The notes below the pieces were generated by a model. That model ran no database searches and had not been told where the DNA came from. It worked only from the letters and a program-made list of their open reading frames with translations. Shown in pieces: positions 1 to 10,583 of a stretch of DNA of 64,000 bases. A program made the translations under genes and the position numbers. The first letter of the stretch is position 1, and each line of letters opens with the position of its first letter. Origin of the DNA: Actinoplanes sp. N902-109 (GTDB taxonomy: Bacteria; Actinomycetota; Actinomycetes; Mycobacteriales; Micromonosporaceae); NCBI RefSeq assembly GCF_000389965.1, contig NC_021191.1, positions 6,511,501 to 6,575,500 of the forward strand. Reading direction: 5' to 3'.

Positions 1-1
1 C

Positions 2-1108
2 GAGGTGGTACGCCGGCACGACGCGCTCCGGATCCGGGTCGTGCACCGCGACGGCGTACCGCAGCAGGAGATCGTCGCGCCGTTCCACCTGGACGTACCG
101 GTCACGGAGCTGCCGAAGGACGAGCAGGTGGTCCAGCGGTGGTGCGCGGAGCAGACCGGGGCGGCCTTCGCCCTCGACCGGGCTCCGCTGCTGCGGGTGC
201 GCGTCGCTCGCCTTGCCGAGGAGCAGTGGGTGCTGGTCTTCGCTGCGCACCACATCATCGGTGACGGATGGTCCCTGCACCTGCTCTGGCAGGAGATCTC
301 GGAGCTCTACTCGGCACAGGTCACCGGCCGGACGCCGGCCCCGGCGCCGCCCTCCCGGCAGTTCTCCGAGTACGCCCGCCGGGAACACACCGAGCTGCAG
401 GGCGATCGGCGGCGGGCCCTCGAGGCGTACTGGCGGGAGCTGCTCGCCGGCGCGGAGCTCGATGCCGCCCTGCCCGGCAACCGTCCCCGACCCGCCCGGC
501 TGTCCGGACGTGGTGCGGTGCACCGCTGTCACATCGGGGCACACACCACCGCCGGCCTGCGTGCTGTCGCGGAGGAGGCGGGTGCGTCCCTGCCGACGGT
601 ACTGGCCGCGCGGTGCGGCTTGTGGCTGTCCCGGCTCTGCGGGCGGCAAACGGTGGTGCTGGCCCTGTCGAGCGCCCGCCGGAGCCACCCGGGCGACGAA
701 ACCGTCGTCGGCTACCTCGGCGAGGCGGTGCCGGTGCGCATCGACGTCGCCGAGGCGGCCGACTTCGCCCAGCTGGTCCGGCACACCGGGGAGCGGCTGT
801 ACTCCGCTCTCGATCACGAGGCACTCCCGCTGGCCGACATCTGGCAGGCCGCCGACCCCGGACGACCGGCTCTGCTCGCCCCGGACATCATGGTGACCGT
901 CATGAGCGGCCCGGCCCCGCAGGTGCGCATGGCCGGACTGGTCGCGCAGGTCACGCCGGTGGCGGCGCCCGGTGTGGCCCGGACCGGGCTCTACGTGGTC
1001 CTGACCCCCGCAGCCACCGGCGTCGACGTGGCGATCGAGTACTCCACCGACCTCTTCACCGAGGAGACCGTCGCGTCCTGGGCAGCCGAGCTGGCCGAGC
1101 TCGGCTGA
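2..1108 (+). CDS. NRPS condensation-domain protein (5' end outside window)
   Basis: This is the 3' part of a condensation (C) domain, the NRPS domain that joins aminoacyl and peptidyl thioesters. The frame is already open at base 2 and begins with the conserved RRHDALR segment, normally about 50 residues into a C domain, so the start lies off the left edge. The catalytic motif HHIIGDG (family HHxxxDG) is at about residues 82-88 of the visible part. The protein stops soon after the C-domain fold, with no adenylation or carrier domain following. It is therefore either a stand-alone C protein or the terminal C domain of a larger synthetase. The adjacent LAL regulator may belong to the same off-window NRPS locus. 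The domain call is firm; the product is unknown. Confidence 0.85.
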   Translation, partial: EVVRRHDALRIRVVHRDGVPQQEIVAPFHLDVPVTELPKDEQVVQRWCAEQTGAAFALDRAPLLRVRVARLAEEQWVLVFAAHHIIGDGWSLHLLWQEISELYSAQVTGRTPAPAPPSRQFSEYARREHTELQGDRRRALEAYWRELLAGAELDAALPGNRPRPARLSGRGAVHRCHIGAHTTAGLRAVAEEAGASLPTVLAARCGLWLSRLCGRQTVVLALSSARRSHPGDETVVGYLGEAVPVRIDVAEAADFAQLVRHTGERLYSALDHEALPLADIWQAADPGRPALLAPDIMVTVMSGPAPQVRMAGLVAQVTPVAAPGVARTGLYVVLTPAATGVDVAIEYSTDLFTEETVASWAAELAELG

Positions 1109-1182
1109 GCGCCGGTCGCCACGGCGGGTGTGGCCGGCGGGCCGGTCTTGTGCTGGGTGTCGATGAGGCGAGATCATCACGC

Positions 1183-4137
1183 ATGCTCGATCCCTCGCCC
1201 GAGGATGGCCGGACCGCACCGGCGGTTCGCACGCCGCGTTTCGTCGGTCGCGATCGGGAGGCGGCGGCGTTGCGCGCGGCGCTGGCCCGGCCCCCGGCGA
1301 TCGTGCTGGTGGAGGGTGAGGCGGGGATCGGCAAGAGCCGGCTGCTGCGGGAGTGGCTGGCCGTGCCGGACCGGCGGACCGCGCTGGTGTCGGTGTGCCC
1401 GCCGCTGCGGGAGTCGCTGACGCTGGGGCCGATCGTCGACGCCTTCATAGCGACCGGGCGCTCGGTGCCGGGCTTGCGGCTCACCGGGCTTGCGGGCGCG
1501 TTGCGGCCGTTGTTCCCGGAGTGGTCGGAGCATCTGCCGCCCGCGCTGCCGCCCCTGGACGATGCGAAGGCGGCCCGGCATCGCCTGTTCCGGGCCCTGG
1601 ACGAGTTGCTGCGGGCGCTGCGGGTCGACGTTCTGGTGCTGGAGGACGCGCACTGGGCCGACGAGGTGACGCTGGAGTTCCTGTTGTTCGTCGTGTCCCG
1701 GCAGCAGTCGGACGGGGTCAGCCTGGTGATCTCCTACCGGCCGGAGGAGGTGGACGACGGGTCGCTGCTGCTCCGGCTGACCTCGCGGTTGCCCGCCGGC
1801 GTGACCCAGCTGCGGATCGCCCTGGCGCCGATGCGGCCGGACGACACGGCGGCGCTGGTGTCCTCGATGCTGGACGGCAACCCGATCTCGCAGGAGTTCA
1901 CCACGTTCCTGCACGATCGGACCGGCGGTGTCCCGCTGGCGCTGGAGGAGTCGGTGCGGCTCATGTGCGATCGTGCCGACCTGGTCTTCCGGGACGGGCA
2001 GTGGGTCCGGCTGAAGCTGCGCGAGCTGCGGGTCCCGCCGACGGTGCGGGACTCCACCCGGGAGCGGGTGGGCCGGTTGTCGCCGGCGGCGCAGCAGGTG
2101 TTGCGGGCGGCGGCCACGCTGGCCGAGCGGTCCCCGGTGGCGACGATCGCGATGACCGCCGGCCTGTCACCGGCGGCGTGCCGGGACGCCATCGCCGAGG
2201 CGGCCGACGCCGGTGTGCTGGACGGGGACGACCGCGGCCGGTGGCGGTTCCGACATGTGCTGGCCGCCACCGCTGTGCACGAGGCGATCCCCCGGACCGA
2301 CCGCAGGGGTTTCCACCTGCGGGCCGGACAGGCCTTGGAGCAGCTGCGCCCGGCGCCGGTGGCGCGCCTGGCCCACCATTTCCGCGAGGCAGGCGAGACC
2401 CAGTCCTGGGCGCAGTACGCCGAGCGGGGCGCCGAGCTGGCCATGTCCTCGGGTGACCACACCAAGGCGGTCGACCTGCTGGTCGATCTGCTGTCGTGGG
2501 TCGTCCTGCCACCGGTGGACCGGGCCCGGGTGGCGCGCATGGCCGGGGTCGCCGCGCTGGGCCGCCGGGAACCGGTCGACGAGGTCTACCACCGGGTGAT
2601 CCGTACCCTGCGGTCGGTGCTGGAGTCCCCCGGTCTGACGGCTCGCCAGCAGGCCGAGATCCGCAACCCGCTGGGCCGGCTGCTGATCACCGGGGGCGAG
2701 GCGCAGGCCGCGCTCAGCGAGCTGGAGCAGGCGGTGGCCGGTCTCGACCACGACCCGGTGGAGGCGGCACGGGCGATGACCTACCTCGGCTGGGCGTACG
2801 CGGGACCGTGGCCGGCCTCGACCCACCGGCGCTGGCTGGACCGCGCCGCCGAGCTGACCGACCGGATCGACTCCCCCGCGCAGCGGCTGAACCTGGCCGG
2901 GAACCGGGCCGCGGCGTTGCTCATGCTGGGTGAGGAGGAGGCCTGGGACGTCGTCGCCGGGCTGCCGGTCGACGGGGTGACGGCGGCGGAGCGGCTGGAC
3001 GTGGCCCGCATCCACGTCAATGTCGGCACCGGGGCGCTGATCTGGGGCCGGTACGCCGACGCCGCGGAACACCTCGCCGTGGCCATGCGCCTCGCCGAGG
3101 CCGAGCAGGCCTCCCGGCTGCAGCACAACGTCCGGCTGGAACAGGCCAACCTGGCGTGGCACACCGGTCACTGGGACGGTCTGGCAGAGACGAGTGCGGC
3201 ACTCGCCGACGCCGACCGGGACCGGCCGGCACATTATCTCGGCAGCATCCGGCTCGCGGCCCGGCTGGCGGCGGCGGCCGGGCGGCGGCGGGCCGCGGAG
3301 GAGCAGTTCCGGCTGGTGCTCGAGGAGTCGGCCCGGCTCGGCGCGGCCGACGACACGATGGAGGCCGCCGCCGCGCTGGCCCGGCTGTGGCTGGCCGACG
3401 GTGCCGGCGGCCGGGCGCTGAAGGTCACGGACGAGCCGATGGACACCGTACGGCGCAAGGGTATCTGGGTCTGGGCGACCGATCTCGTCCCGGCCCGGAT
3501 CGAGGCGCTGCTCGCGGCCGGGGACGGTCCGGCCGCGACCCGCCTGGTCGACCAGTTCGCGCGAGGACTGCGGGGCCGGACAGCACCCGCGCCCCGCGCC
3601 GCGCTCACCGAGTGCCGTGCCATGCTGCTCGCCGCGGCCGGGGACCACTCCCGGGCGGCGACGGCCTACGACCGGGTGGCCCGCGCCTGGAGTGCGTTGC
3701 CCCGCCCGTACGACGCGATGCGCGCCCGCGAGCGCCAGGCCGAGGCGCTGGTGGCGCAGGGCCGGACCGGACCGGGCCGCGAGCTGTTGGCAGCGCAGTA
3801 CGAGCAGCTGTTCCGGCTGGGCGCACGCGGCGACGCGGACCGGGTCGCCCAGCGGCTCCGCGAGCACGGCGCCGAGGTCCCGCGGCTGTGGCGCGGCGGC
3901 CGGCGCGGGTACGGCGACCAGCTCTCCCCCCGCGAGCTCGACGTGGTCCAGCTGGTCGTCGCCGGCAAGACGAACCGGGAGATCAGCCGGATCCTGGCCA
4001 AGTCACCGGCCACGGTGGATCAGCAGCTGCGCGCGGCGATGCGCAAGCTGAAGGTGAGCTCCCGCACCGCGCTCGCGGTCAAGGCGGTGGAGGCCGGCGT
4101 GTTCGCCGAGGACGACGCCGCCGACAACGCCTCGTGA
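1183..4137 (+). CDS. LuxR-family LAL transcriptional regulator
   Basis: This is a 984-residue regulator of the LAL (large ATP-binding LuxR) class. An N-terminal AAA/STAND ATPase carries Walker A GEAGIGKS at residues 45-52 and a Walker B-like LVLEDAHWAD near residue 155. A long helical, TPR-like middle follows. The C-terminal LuxR helix-turn-helix lies at about residues 914-960, with the motifs SPRELDVV, GKTNREIS and KLKVSSR. The frame is open far upstream, but that part overlaps the condensation gene out of frame, so I chose ATG 1183, about 75 bp after the preceding stop. LAL proteins usually activate secondary-metabolite or sugar-use genes. The position next to an NRPS fragment suggests pathway-specific control, which is inference. 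Confidence 0.88.
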   Translation: MLDPSPEDGRTAPAVRTPRFVGRDREAAALRAALARPPAIVLVEGEAGIGKSRLLREWLAVPDRRTALVSVCPPLRESLTLGPIVDAFIATGRSVPGLRLTGLAGALRPLFPEWSEHLPPALPPLDDAKAARHRLFRALDELLRALRVDVLVLEDAHWADEVTLEFLLFVVSRQQSDGVSLVISYRPEEVDDGSLLLRLTSRLPAGVTQLRIALAPMRPDDTAALVSSMLDGNPISQEFTTFLHDRTGGVPLALEESVRLMCDRADLVFRDGQWVRLKLRELRVPPTVRDSTRERVGRLSPAAQQVLRAAATLAERSPVATIAMTAGLSPAACRDAIAEAADAGVLDGDDRGRWRFRHVLAATAVHEAIPRTDRRGFHLRAGQALEQLRPAPVARLAHHFREAGETQSWAQYAERGAELAMSSGDHTKAVDLLVDLLSWVVLPPVDRARVARMAGVAALGRREPVDEVYHRVIRTLRSVLESPGLTARQQAEIRNPLGRLLITGGEAQAALSELEQAVAGLDHDPVEAARAMTYLGWAYAGPWPASTHRRWLDRAAELTDRIDSPAQRLNLAGNRAAALLMLGEEEAWDVVAGLPVDGVTAAERLDVARIHVNVGTGALIWGRYADAAEHLAVAMRLAEAEQASRLQHNVRLEQANLAWHTGHWDGLAETSAALADADRDRPAHYLGSIRLAARLAAAAGRRRAAEEQFRLVLEESARLGAADDTMEAAAALARLWLADGAGGRALKVTDEPMDTVRRKGIWVWATDLVPARIEALLAAGDGPAATRLVDQFARGLRGRTAPAPRAALTECRAMLLAAAGDHSRAATAYDRVARAWSALPRPYDAMRARERQAEALVAQGRTGPGRELLAAQYEQLFRLGARGDADRVAQRLREHGAEVPRLWRGGRRGYGDQLSPRELDVVQLVVAGKTNREISRILAKSPATVDQQLRAAMRKLKVSSRTALAVKAVEAGVFAEDDAADNAS

Positions 4138-4394
4138 ATTTTGACGTATCTGCCGGATAGCTAAGGTGCTCCGGCCGGCCCGAGCATGACTCCATGATCT
4201 GCAGCCCATGGCCGATGCATGCCTGAGCGCCCTGTCGTACGCGACGACTCCGCCATCGAGCACTCACCACATTTCGAGCTGTCGCGGGATCCGCACGACA
4301 GCGCCGCCGACGCCTCCGACGCCCACGACGCCGACGCAGCCGTCGAGCCCGAGAGCCACGACCCCTACCAACCCCTGTAGGCGGAAGGGACCCC

Positions 4395-7300
4395 ATGAGA
4401 CTCAAAGCCCTCGCGGCAACGCTGGCCGCAACGGTCGGCCTGAGCCTGCTCCCGGCGCTGCCGGCCGCTGCGGCGGAGCCGGACCCCGGCCCGGCCGACA
4501 ACAAGATCGCCCCCACCCTCAAGGACCGCTTCCGTACCGAGCCGTCCGCGGATTTCTGGATCACGTTCGAGACCGGGGCCGACCTCGCTCCGGCGAAGAA
4601 GATCACCGACTGGACGGCTCGTGGCCGGTTCGTCTACGACGCGCTGACGGCCGCGGCGAAGAAGTCGGTGGCCGCCGTCTCCCCCGAGCTCGACCGGGCC
4701 GGCGTCACGTACACCTCCTACCCGATCGCCAACGCCGTACTCGTCAAGGGCGGCACCGAGAAGCTCGCCCTCGACGTGGCGGCGCGGGCGCAGGTCGCCC
4801 AGATCTACGCGACACCGCAGGTCGCCCTGGTCAAACCGGTGGACGAGAAGACGCCCACCGACAAGTCCGCCCGGCCCGGCGCGAAGAAGTCCGCGGCTGA
4901 CGACGAGTCCGTCCCGTGGGGCCTGGAGGCGATCCACGCACCGCAGGCGTGGGCCATGGGCGCCACCGGCGCCGGCATCACGGTGTCCAACCTGGACTCC
5001 GGCGTGCAGTTCGACCACCCCGCCCTGATGCACCAGTACCGGGGTACGCAGCCCGACGGCACCGTCGACCACAACTACAACTGGATGGCGACCCGCGGCT
5101 CGTGCACAAATGCGCCGTGCGACGACAACGGGCACGGCACGCACACCATGGGCACGATGGTGGGCGACGACGGCACCAACCACGTCGGCGTCGCACCGGA
5201 AGCGCAGTGGATCGCGACGAACGGCTGCTGCGACGACAGCGGCGTCGAGTCGCTGCTGCGCTCCGGCTGGTGGCTGCTCGCACCGACCGATCTGCAGGGG
5301 AACAACCCGGATCCGGCCAAGCGCCCGCACATCGTCAACAACTCGTGGGGGCAGACCGTCGAGCACAACTTCGACGACTTCTTCCAGGCCGTCGACGAGG
5401 CCTGGAGCGCCGCGGGCATCTTCAGCGTCTGGTCGTCGGGCAACACCTCGCCGTACGCGGGCTGCGACAGCGTCTCCTCGCCGGGTTCCGCCGGCAGTGC
5501 CTACTCCGTCGGTGCCTACTCGCCGGACGGCACGCTCGCGTCGTTCTCCCGCAAGGGCGAGGGCGAGTCCGGCATCAAGCCCGAGATCTCCGCGCCGGGC
5601 GACGGTGTCCGGTCGTCCTACCCGAATGACAGCTACATCGAGATGTCCGGTACGTCGATGGCGGCACCACACGTCGCCGGCGCCGTCGCGGACCTCTGGA
5701 GCTACGACCCGACCCTGATCGGGCAGGTCGACGAGACCCGCCGGCTGCTCGGCGAGTCGGCCGTCGACGTCGACGACACCGAGTGCGGTGGCACCGCCGA
5801 CGTCAACAACATGTACGGCGAGGGCCGGCTCGACCTCGTCCGCCTGCTGCAGCTCGCGCCCCGCAAGGGTGGCACCCTGACCGGCGTCGTCACCGCCGGC
5901 GGCGACCCGGTGGCCGCCGCGGACGTGACGATCAGCGGGCCGTTCAGCCGGTCGATCGGCACCGGCAAGGACGGCCGGTTCACCACGAACCTGCCGGCCG
6001 GCGACTACCAGCTCAGCACCAGGGCTTTCGGCTACCTGACCGCGACCGCCAAGGTCAGCATCACCCTCGGCCAGGACACCTCGGTCGAGCTGCCGCTCAC
6101 GGCCGCCGCGAAGCACGACATCAGCGGCCGGGTCGTCGACGACAAGAAGCAGCCCGTCGGAAACGCCGACGTCTCCATCGGTGGTACGCCGCTGAAGCCG
6201 GTACGCACGGATGCCGGCGGCGCGTTCACCATCGCCGCTGTCCCCGAGGGCAGCTACAAGCTGGACGTCAAGCCCAACGCCTGCTTCTCCCCCGCGACGC
6301 TTCCGCTGACCGTCGGCGCGACCAATACGCCGTACGAGATCCCGGTCGGGCTCGTCGTCGACAAGGGCGGTTACAGCTGCGCGGTCTCCGAGGGCGAGTA
6401 CCTGCGCGGCACCACACCGGTCACCTTCACCGGCGGGGTGTGGGCCACGGTGCAGCTGCCGTTCCCGATCGCGCTCTACAACGGCAGCCACGACACCCTC
6501 GGCATCGGCCTGCGCGGTGTCATCTCGCCGGACAACACCACCGGGCCCGGCACCGGCGGCGCGGGCGTCTTCCCGTTCTACGTCCAGAGCCCGGTCGAGT
6601 TCGCCCCCGGCGGCGGTGTCTTCACGGCGGCCACCAAGGTCGACGGTGAGGACGCGTTCGTCATCGAGTACCGCAACGCCAAGCTCTGGGCCTACCCGAC
6701 CCGGTCGGAATACACCGAGCCGGTCAATTTCTCGGCCACGCTCACCCGTTCGGGCACGGTGATCCTCGGGTACGGCGACGGCATCGGCACCGACGACCCG
6801 GTGACCGCCGGCGCGCTCGGCATCACCGGCATCCAGGGCTGGGCCGGGGTGGACGGCATCCGGTTCTCCGACCAGGCGCCGGTGCTGCACGACGGCATGA
6901 TCGTCACCTACGACCTGCCCGACTTCGGCTATCTCGACGCGACGGTCACCGACCAGAACGACGGGCAGCCGGTCGCCGGCGCGAAGGTTTCCTTCAGCAC
7001 CAAGGACGGGCTCGTCGAGGCCGTCACCACCAACGGTACGGGCCTGGTGCACCGCCAGCTCCCGGTCGGCGACTACACCATGACGGTCGAGGCGCCGGAC
7101 TACACGACCGCGGCGTACCCCTTCTCGCTGCGGAAGCTGTACGCGAAGGCCACGATCGACGCCCGGCTGACCACGGGTGCCGCCGGGCTGAAGGCCGACG
7201 GTCTCGACGCGCTGCTGGGCACCGGCCAGAACGGCGTGGGCTCGCTCACGCTGACCAACAACGGTTCCGCTCCGCTCACGTACGACCTGGGTGAGGCCGC

Positions 7301-10300
7301 ACGGCACCCCGAGCTCGACGCCGCCGGCGCCACCGCGCGCACCGGCACGGGCGCGGCCAGCACCATCGACCTGGCCGCGTGGAAGGCCGGCGCGAGCGGC
7401 ATGAAGCCGTCGAAGGTCGACGGCAGGACAGCCGTCTCGAGCACCGCGGAGGCGAAAGCGGCGGCCAGGGTCGGCACGACCTCCGGCGGCGACGTCATCA
7501 CCCGGATCCCCATCCCCGGCACGATCGCGGAGAAGGAGCCCACCGGCATCGGGTACGACGGCGACGTCTGGGTCCACGACTACGACGCGCGGACCAACAC
7601 CGCCTACACGGTCACGGGCAAGCGGACCGGGAAGGTCTTCGACGCGGCGTGGAACCCCGCGTACCGGGCGTTCGACATGGCGCTGGATGCCAGGACCGGT
7701 GACATGTGCCAGATGGAGGACAGCCCGGCCAGCTACATCCACTGCTTCAACCGGGACACCGGCAAGGAGACGCGGCAGATCAAGGGCGACTGGTCCACGC
7801 TGCAGCTGACCGGTCTCGCCTACAACCCGGCCGAGGACGTCTTCTACGTCGGCGGCCGGGCGAACGGCATGATCGGGACCGTCGCCGGCACCTCGCACGA
7901 CAACCCGGGCAAGCTGCTGTCCTTCTGCGCCCCGCCGCTGCCCGAGGTGATGGGCCTGGCCTACAACCAGGCGTCCGACACGATCTGGTACACCGACCTC
8001 ACCTCGAACCGGCCCACCCGCCTGCTGCAGGTCAACCCGCGCGACTGCACGCTGGTGAACGCCTGGTGGTTCCCGGGCCAGAAGGCGGGCCAGGGCGGCG
8101 GCCTGGAGACCGACGCCACCGGCGCGTTGTGGGCGGCGGACCAGCTCGCCGACGACGTCGTGCTCGTCGACGTCGAGGACGACCTGCTCACCGATCTGCC
8201 GTGGCTCTCGCTGTCGTCGACCGGCGGCACCCTCGCCCCCGGTCAGTCGACGACCGTCGAGGTCACGATCTCCTCGAAGGGCGCCGGGGCCGGGGTGCGG
8301 GGCGCGAACATCGTGGTCCGGTCCAACTCCGGGCGCCAGTCCAAGAGCTACGTCCCGGTGACGCTCACGACCACGAAGTACCAGGTCGGGGTCAACGCCG
8401 GCGGCGCCAGGAGCACCGACGGCTCCGGCTTCAGCTGGTCCGCCGACCAGGCCGCCGGCGACACGTCGTGGGGCTACGAGGGCGGGACGGAAACCACAAC
8501 CACCACCACACCCATCGCCGGTACGGCGGACGACGCGCTGTTCCAGTCGCAGCGCACCGCCTCCGACAAGAAGCTGTCGTACCGCTTCCCGGACGCACCC
8601 AAGGGCACCTACGCGATCGACCTCGGGTTTGCCGAGATCGACAAGGCACGAGCGGGCAAGCGGGTCTTCGACGTCGTCGTGGACGGACAGCTGACCGACT
8701 ATGCGTACGACGCGAACGCGGCCGTGGGGCTGAACACCGCCGACTGGCACAAGGCCGTGCTGCGGCACGAGGGCGGTCCGCTGACCGTCGAGCTGCGCGG
8801 CTCGAAGGGCCTGAAACCGCCGAGCATCGCCGCCCTGCGGGTGACGCTCGACCCGCGCGGCGACGAGGCGCCGCCGGAGGAGCAGCCCGAGCAGCCGGAC
8901 CCGGGTCCCGTACCAGTGGCTCCCGCCGGTCGCTCGTACACGATGAAGGTGACCGAGGGGCTCTACCGCCAGGGCTCGGAGGAGTCCGGCTGGCACGGTG
9001 ACGACCTCTGTGGCGTGCTGTGGTTCGACGCCGACTACCTGCAGCCGTTCTACGACAGCGCCTGGGACGGCGTGTGCGTGACGACGAACGGTGCACTGGT
9101 CTTCGACCGGGCCAGCACGTCGGGGAGCAACACAGCCCTCCCGTCCCCGTACCCGATCGACGCGATCTACCCGTTCTGGGACGACCTCGTGGTCGACGAC
9201 GACGCGGGCATCTACTTCGGCAGGACCGAGGTGGACGGGGTGGCGGCACAGGTCGTCGAATGGCGCAACGCCACGTTCTACAGCGACCGGACGGCCCGGG
9301 TCAGCTTCTCGGTCACCCTGATCGCCGACGGCCGCATCCAGATCGGGTACGGCGACGGCGTCGGCGGCGACAACCCGCTCACCCGGGGGTCCTCGGCGAC
9401 GATCGGGGTGGAGAGCCTGAACCGCAACCCGGTGGCCCAGTACTCCGTCAACCAGCCCGTCCTGAAGGCGGGTCTGGGCCTGGAGTACAGCCTCCCGGCC
9501 GCGGGCACCATCGAGGGCACGGTCACCGACAAGAACGACGCCGAGCCGATCGAGGGCGCGATCGTCACGATCAAGGGGCCGGCGGGCGACCGGGTCGTCA
9601 CGACCGACGCGAAGGGCCGGTGGAAGGCCCAGGCGCTGGTCGGCGAGAACACCGTGCAGGTCGAGGCGCCGAACTACGTCACCGCCGGCCGCCCGGTGAG
9701 CATCGCCAGGAAGGACCAGGCCGAGGTGATGGACACGGCGCTGACCACGGGCATCGCCACCGTCACCGCCGAGAACCTCGACTGGCTCCTCGGCAAGGAC
9801 CAGAAGGCGACGGCCCGGGTGACCGTCACCAACAGCGGCTCAGCCCCGCTCCAGGTGCACACCAGCGAGCAGAAGCGCACCAGCGACGGCGGGCACGAGG
9901 CCGGTGACCTCCCGTGGCTGACCCTCACGGGCGAGGCCGCCACCGGCACGGTCACGGTCGCCCCCGGGGCGTCCACCACGGTCACGGTGACGGCCGACAA
10001 CACCGGCATCGCACCCGGCGTCCTGGTCGGGGACGTGCTCGTGACGTCCACCGCCGGCAAGGGCGGGACCCGGGTCGAGCCGGTCCGGCTGGCAACGTCG
10101 GCCTACGGGAAGGCGGTCGACGCCGGCGGTCCGGGGTACGGCTCCTGGTCGCCGGACCAGGAGCTCGGCTCGGGGTCCTGGGGCTACGTCGGCGGCAAGG
10201 TGCGCGACACCAAGCACGACATCGCCGGCACCGAGGACGACGCGCTGTTCCGCACCCAGCGGACCGGCAAGACGTTCAGCTACGTCTTCAGGAACGCCCC

Positions 10301-10565
10301 GGCCGGGACGTACCGGATCGGCCTGGACTTCGCGGAGCTCAAGACGGTCGAGCCGGGCGAGCGTGCCTTCGACGTACTCGTCGACGGCAAGGTCGCCCTC
10401 TACGACCATGACGTCCAGGCGAAGGTGGGTGCGCTGACCGCGGACACCAACACGGTCACCGTCGAGCACACCGGTGGCGACCTGACGATCGCGTTCACCG
10501 GTGAGAAGGGTGAGGACGACCCGATCCTCAACGCCCTGACGGTGCAGGAGGACCCGCGCCACTGA
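4395..10565 (+). CDS. Secreted subtilisin-like (S8) serine protease with duplicated C-terminal modules
   Basis: This is a 2056-residue exported protease. A signal peptide spans about residues 1-27 (hydrophobic core, then PAAAA). An S8 catalytic domain has Asp in NLDSGV (about 200), His in GHGTHT (about 248) and Ser in GTSMAAPH (about 421). After it come two carboxypeptidase-regulatory-like beta domains. Then a composite unit occurs twice: a module with YGDG(I/V)G motifs, a carboxypeptidase-regulatory domain, an LTNNGSAPL / VTNSGSAPL beta domain, and a malectin-like domain containing SWGY and DDALF. The first copy is interrupted by a beta-propeller-like stretch at about residues 1035-1265. ATG 4395 is preceded by a good GGAAGGGA ribosome site. 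Carbohydrate-binding malectin folds suggest attachment to glycans or cell walls. The gene is monocistronic and closed by a hairpin at 10584. Confidence 0.9.
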   Translation: MRLKALAATLAATVGLSLLPALPAAAAEPDPGPADNKIAPTLKDRFRTEPSADFWITFETGADLAPAKKITDWTARGRFVYDALTAAAKKSVAAVSPELDRAGVTYTSYPIANAVLVKGGTEKLALDVAARAQVAQIYATPQVALVKPVDEKTPTDKSARPGAKKSAADDESVPWGLEAIHAPQAWAMGATGAGITVSNLDSGVQFDHPALMHQYRGTQPDGTVDHNYNWMATRGSCTNAPCDDNGHGTHTMGTMVGDDGTNHVGVAPEAQWIATNGCCDDSGVESLLRSGWWLLAPTDLQGNNPDPAKRPHIVNNSWGQTVEHNFDDFFQAVDEAWSAAGIFSVWSSGNTSPYAGCDSVSSPGSAGSAYSVGAYSPDGTLASFSRKGEGESGIKPEISAPGDGVRSSYPNDSYIEMSGTSMAAPHVAGAVADLWSYDPTLIGQVDETRRLLGESAVDVDDTECGGTADVNNMYGEGRLDLVRLLQLAPRKGGTLTGVVTAGGDPVAAADVTISGPFSRSIGTGKDGRFTTNLPAGDYQLSTRAFGYLTATAKVSITLGQDTSVELPLTAAAKHDISGRVVDDKKQPVGNADVSIGGTPLKPVRTDAGGAFTIAAVPEGSYKLDVKPNACFSPATLPLTVGATNTPYEIPVGLVVDKGGYSCAVSEGEYLRGTTPVTFTGGVWATVQLPFPIALYNGSHDTLGIGLRGVISPDNTTGPGTGGAGVFPFYVQSPVEFAPGGGVFTAATKVDGEDAFVIEYRNAKLWAYPTRSEYTEPVNFSATLTRSGTVILGYGDGIGTDDPVTAGALGITGIQGWAGVDGIRFSDQAPVLHDGMIVTYDLPDFGYLDATVTDQNDGQPVAGAKVSFSTKDGLVEAVTTNGTGLVHRQLPVGDYTMTVEAPDYTTAAYPFSLRKLYAKATIDARLTTGAAGLKADGLDALLGTGQNGVGSLTLTNNGSAPLTYDLGEAARHPELDAAGATARTGTGAASTIDLAAWKAGASGMKPSKVDGRTAVSSTAEAKAAARVGTTSGGDVITRIPIPGTIAEKEPTGIGYDGDVWVHDYDARTNTAYTVTGKRTGKVFDAAWNPAYRAFDMALDARTGDMCQMEDSPASYIHCFNRDTGKETRQIKGDWSTLQLTGLAYNPAEDVFYVGGRANGMIGTVAGTSHDNPGKLLSFCAPPLPEVMGLAYNQASDTIWYTDLTSNRPTRLLQVNPRDCTLVNAWWFPGQKAGQGGGLETDATGALWAADQLADDVVLVDVEDDLLTDLPWLSLSSTGGTLAPGQSTTVEVTISSKGAGAGVRGANIVVRSNSGRQSKSYVPVTLTTTKYQVGVNAGGARSTDGSGFSWSADQAAGDTSWGYEGGTETTTTTTPIAGTADDALFQSQRTASDKKLSYRFPDAPKGTYAIDLGFAEIDKARAGKRVFDVVVDGQLTDYAYDANAAVGLNTADWHKAVLRHEGGPLTVELRGSKGLKPPSIAALRVTLDPRGDEAPPEEQPEQPDPGPVPVAPAGRSYTMKVTEGLYRQGSEESGWHGDDLCGVLWFDADYLQPFYDSAWDGVCVTTNGALVFDRASTSGSNTALPSPYPIDAIYPFWDDLVVDDDAGIYFGRTEVDGVAAQVVEWRNATFYSDRTARVSFSVTLIADGRIQIGYGDGVGGDNPLTRGSSATIGVESLNRNPVAQYSVNQPVLKAGLGLEYSLPAAGTIEGTVTDKNDAEPIEGAIVTIKGPAGDRVVTTDAKGRWKAQALVGENTVQVEAPNYVTAGRPVSIARKDQAEVMDTALTTGIATVTAENLDWLLGKDQKATARVTVTNSGSAPLQVHTSEQKRTSDGGHEAGDLPWLTLTGEAATGTVTVAPGASTTVTVTADNTGIAPGVLVGDVLVTSTAGKGGTRVEPVRLATSAYGKAVDAGGPGYGSWSPDQELGSGSWGYVGGKVRDTKHDIAGTEDDALFRTQRTGKTFSYVFRNAPAGTYRIGLDFAELKTVEPGERAFDVLVDGKVALYDHDVQAKVGALTADTNTVTVEHTGGDLTIAFTGEKGEDDPILNALTVQEDPRH

Positions 10566-10583
10566 GCCGGTCCGCCAACCGTT

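Noticed and set aside
2..1108. Condensation-domain gene as part of the AHBA cluster
   Set aside because: It is more than 43 kb from the cluster with unrelated catabolic operons between, so it more likely belongs to a separate locus to the left.
4141..4167. TTGACG followed by TAAGGT as promoter of the protease gene
   Set aside because: The spacer is only 15 bp and the site lies more than 220 bp before the start, so I did not list it as a feature.
4365..8996. 1543-codon open frame on the minus strand inside the protease gene
   Set aside because: It is the antisense shadow of a strongly GC3-biased gene. It has no recognisable motif and no ribosome site, and the plus-strand protein is clearly real. 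The same applies to many other long overlapping frames in the window.
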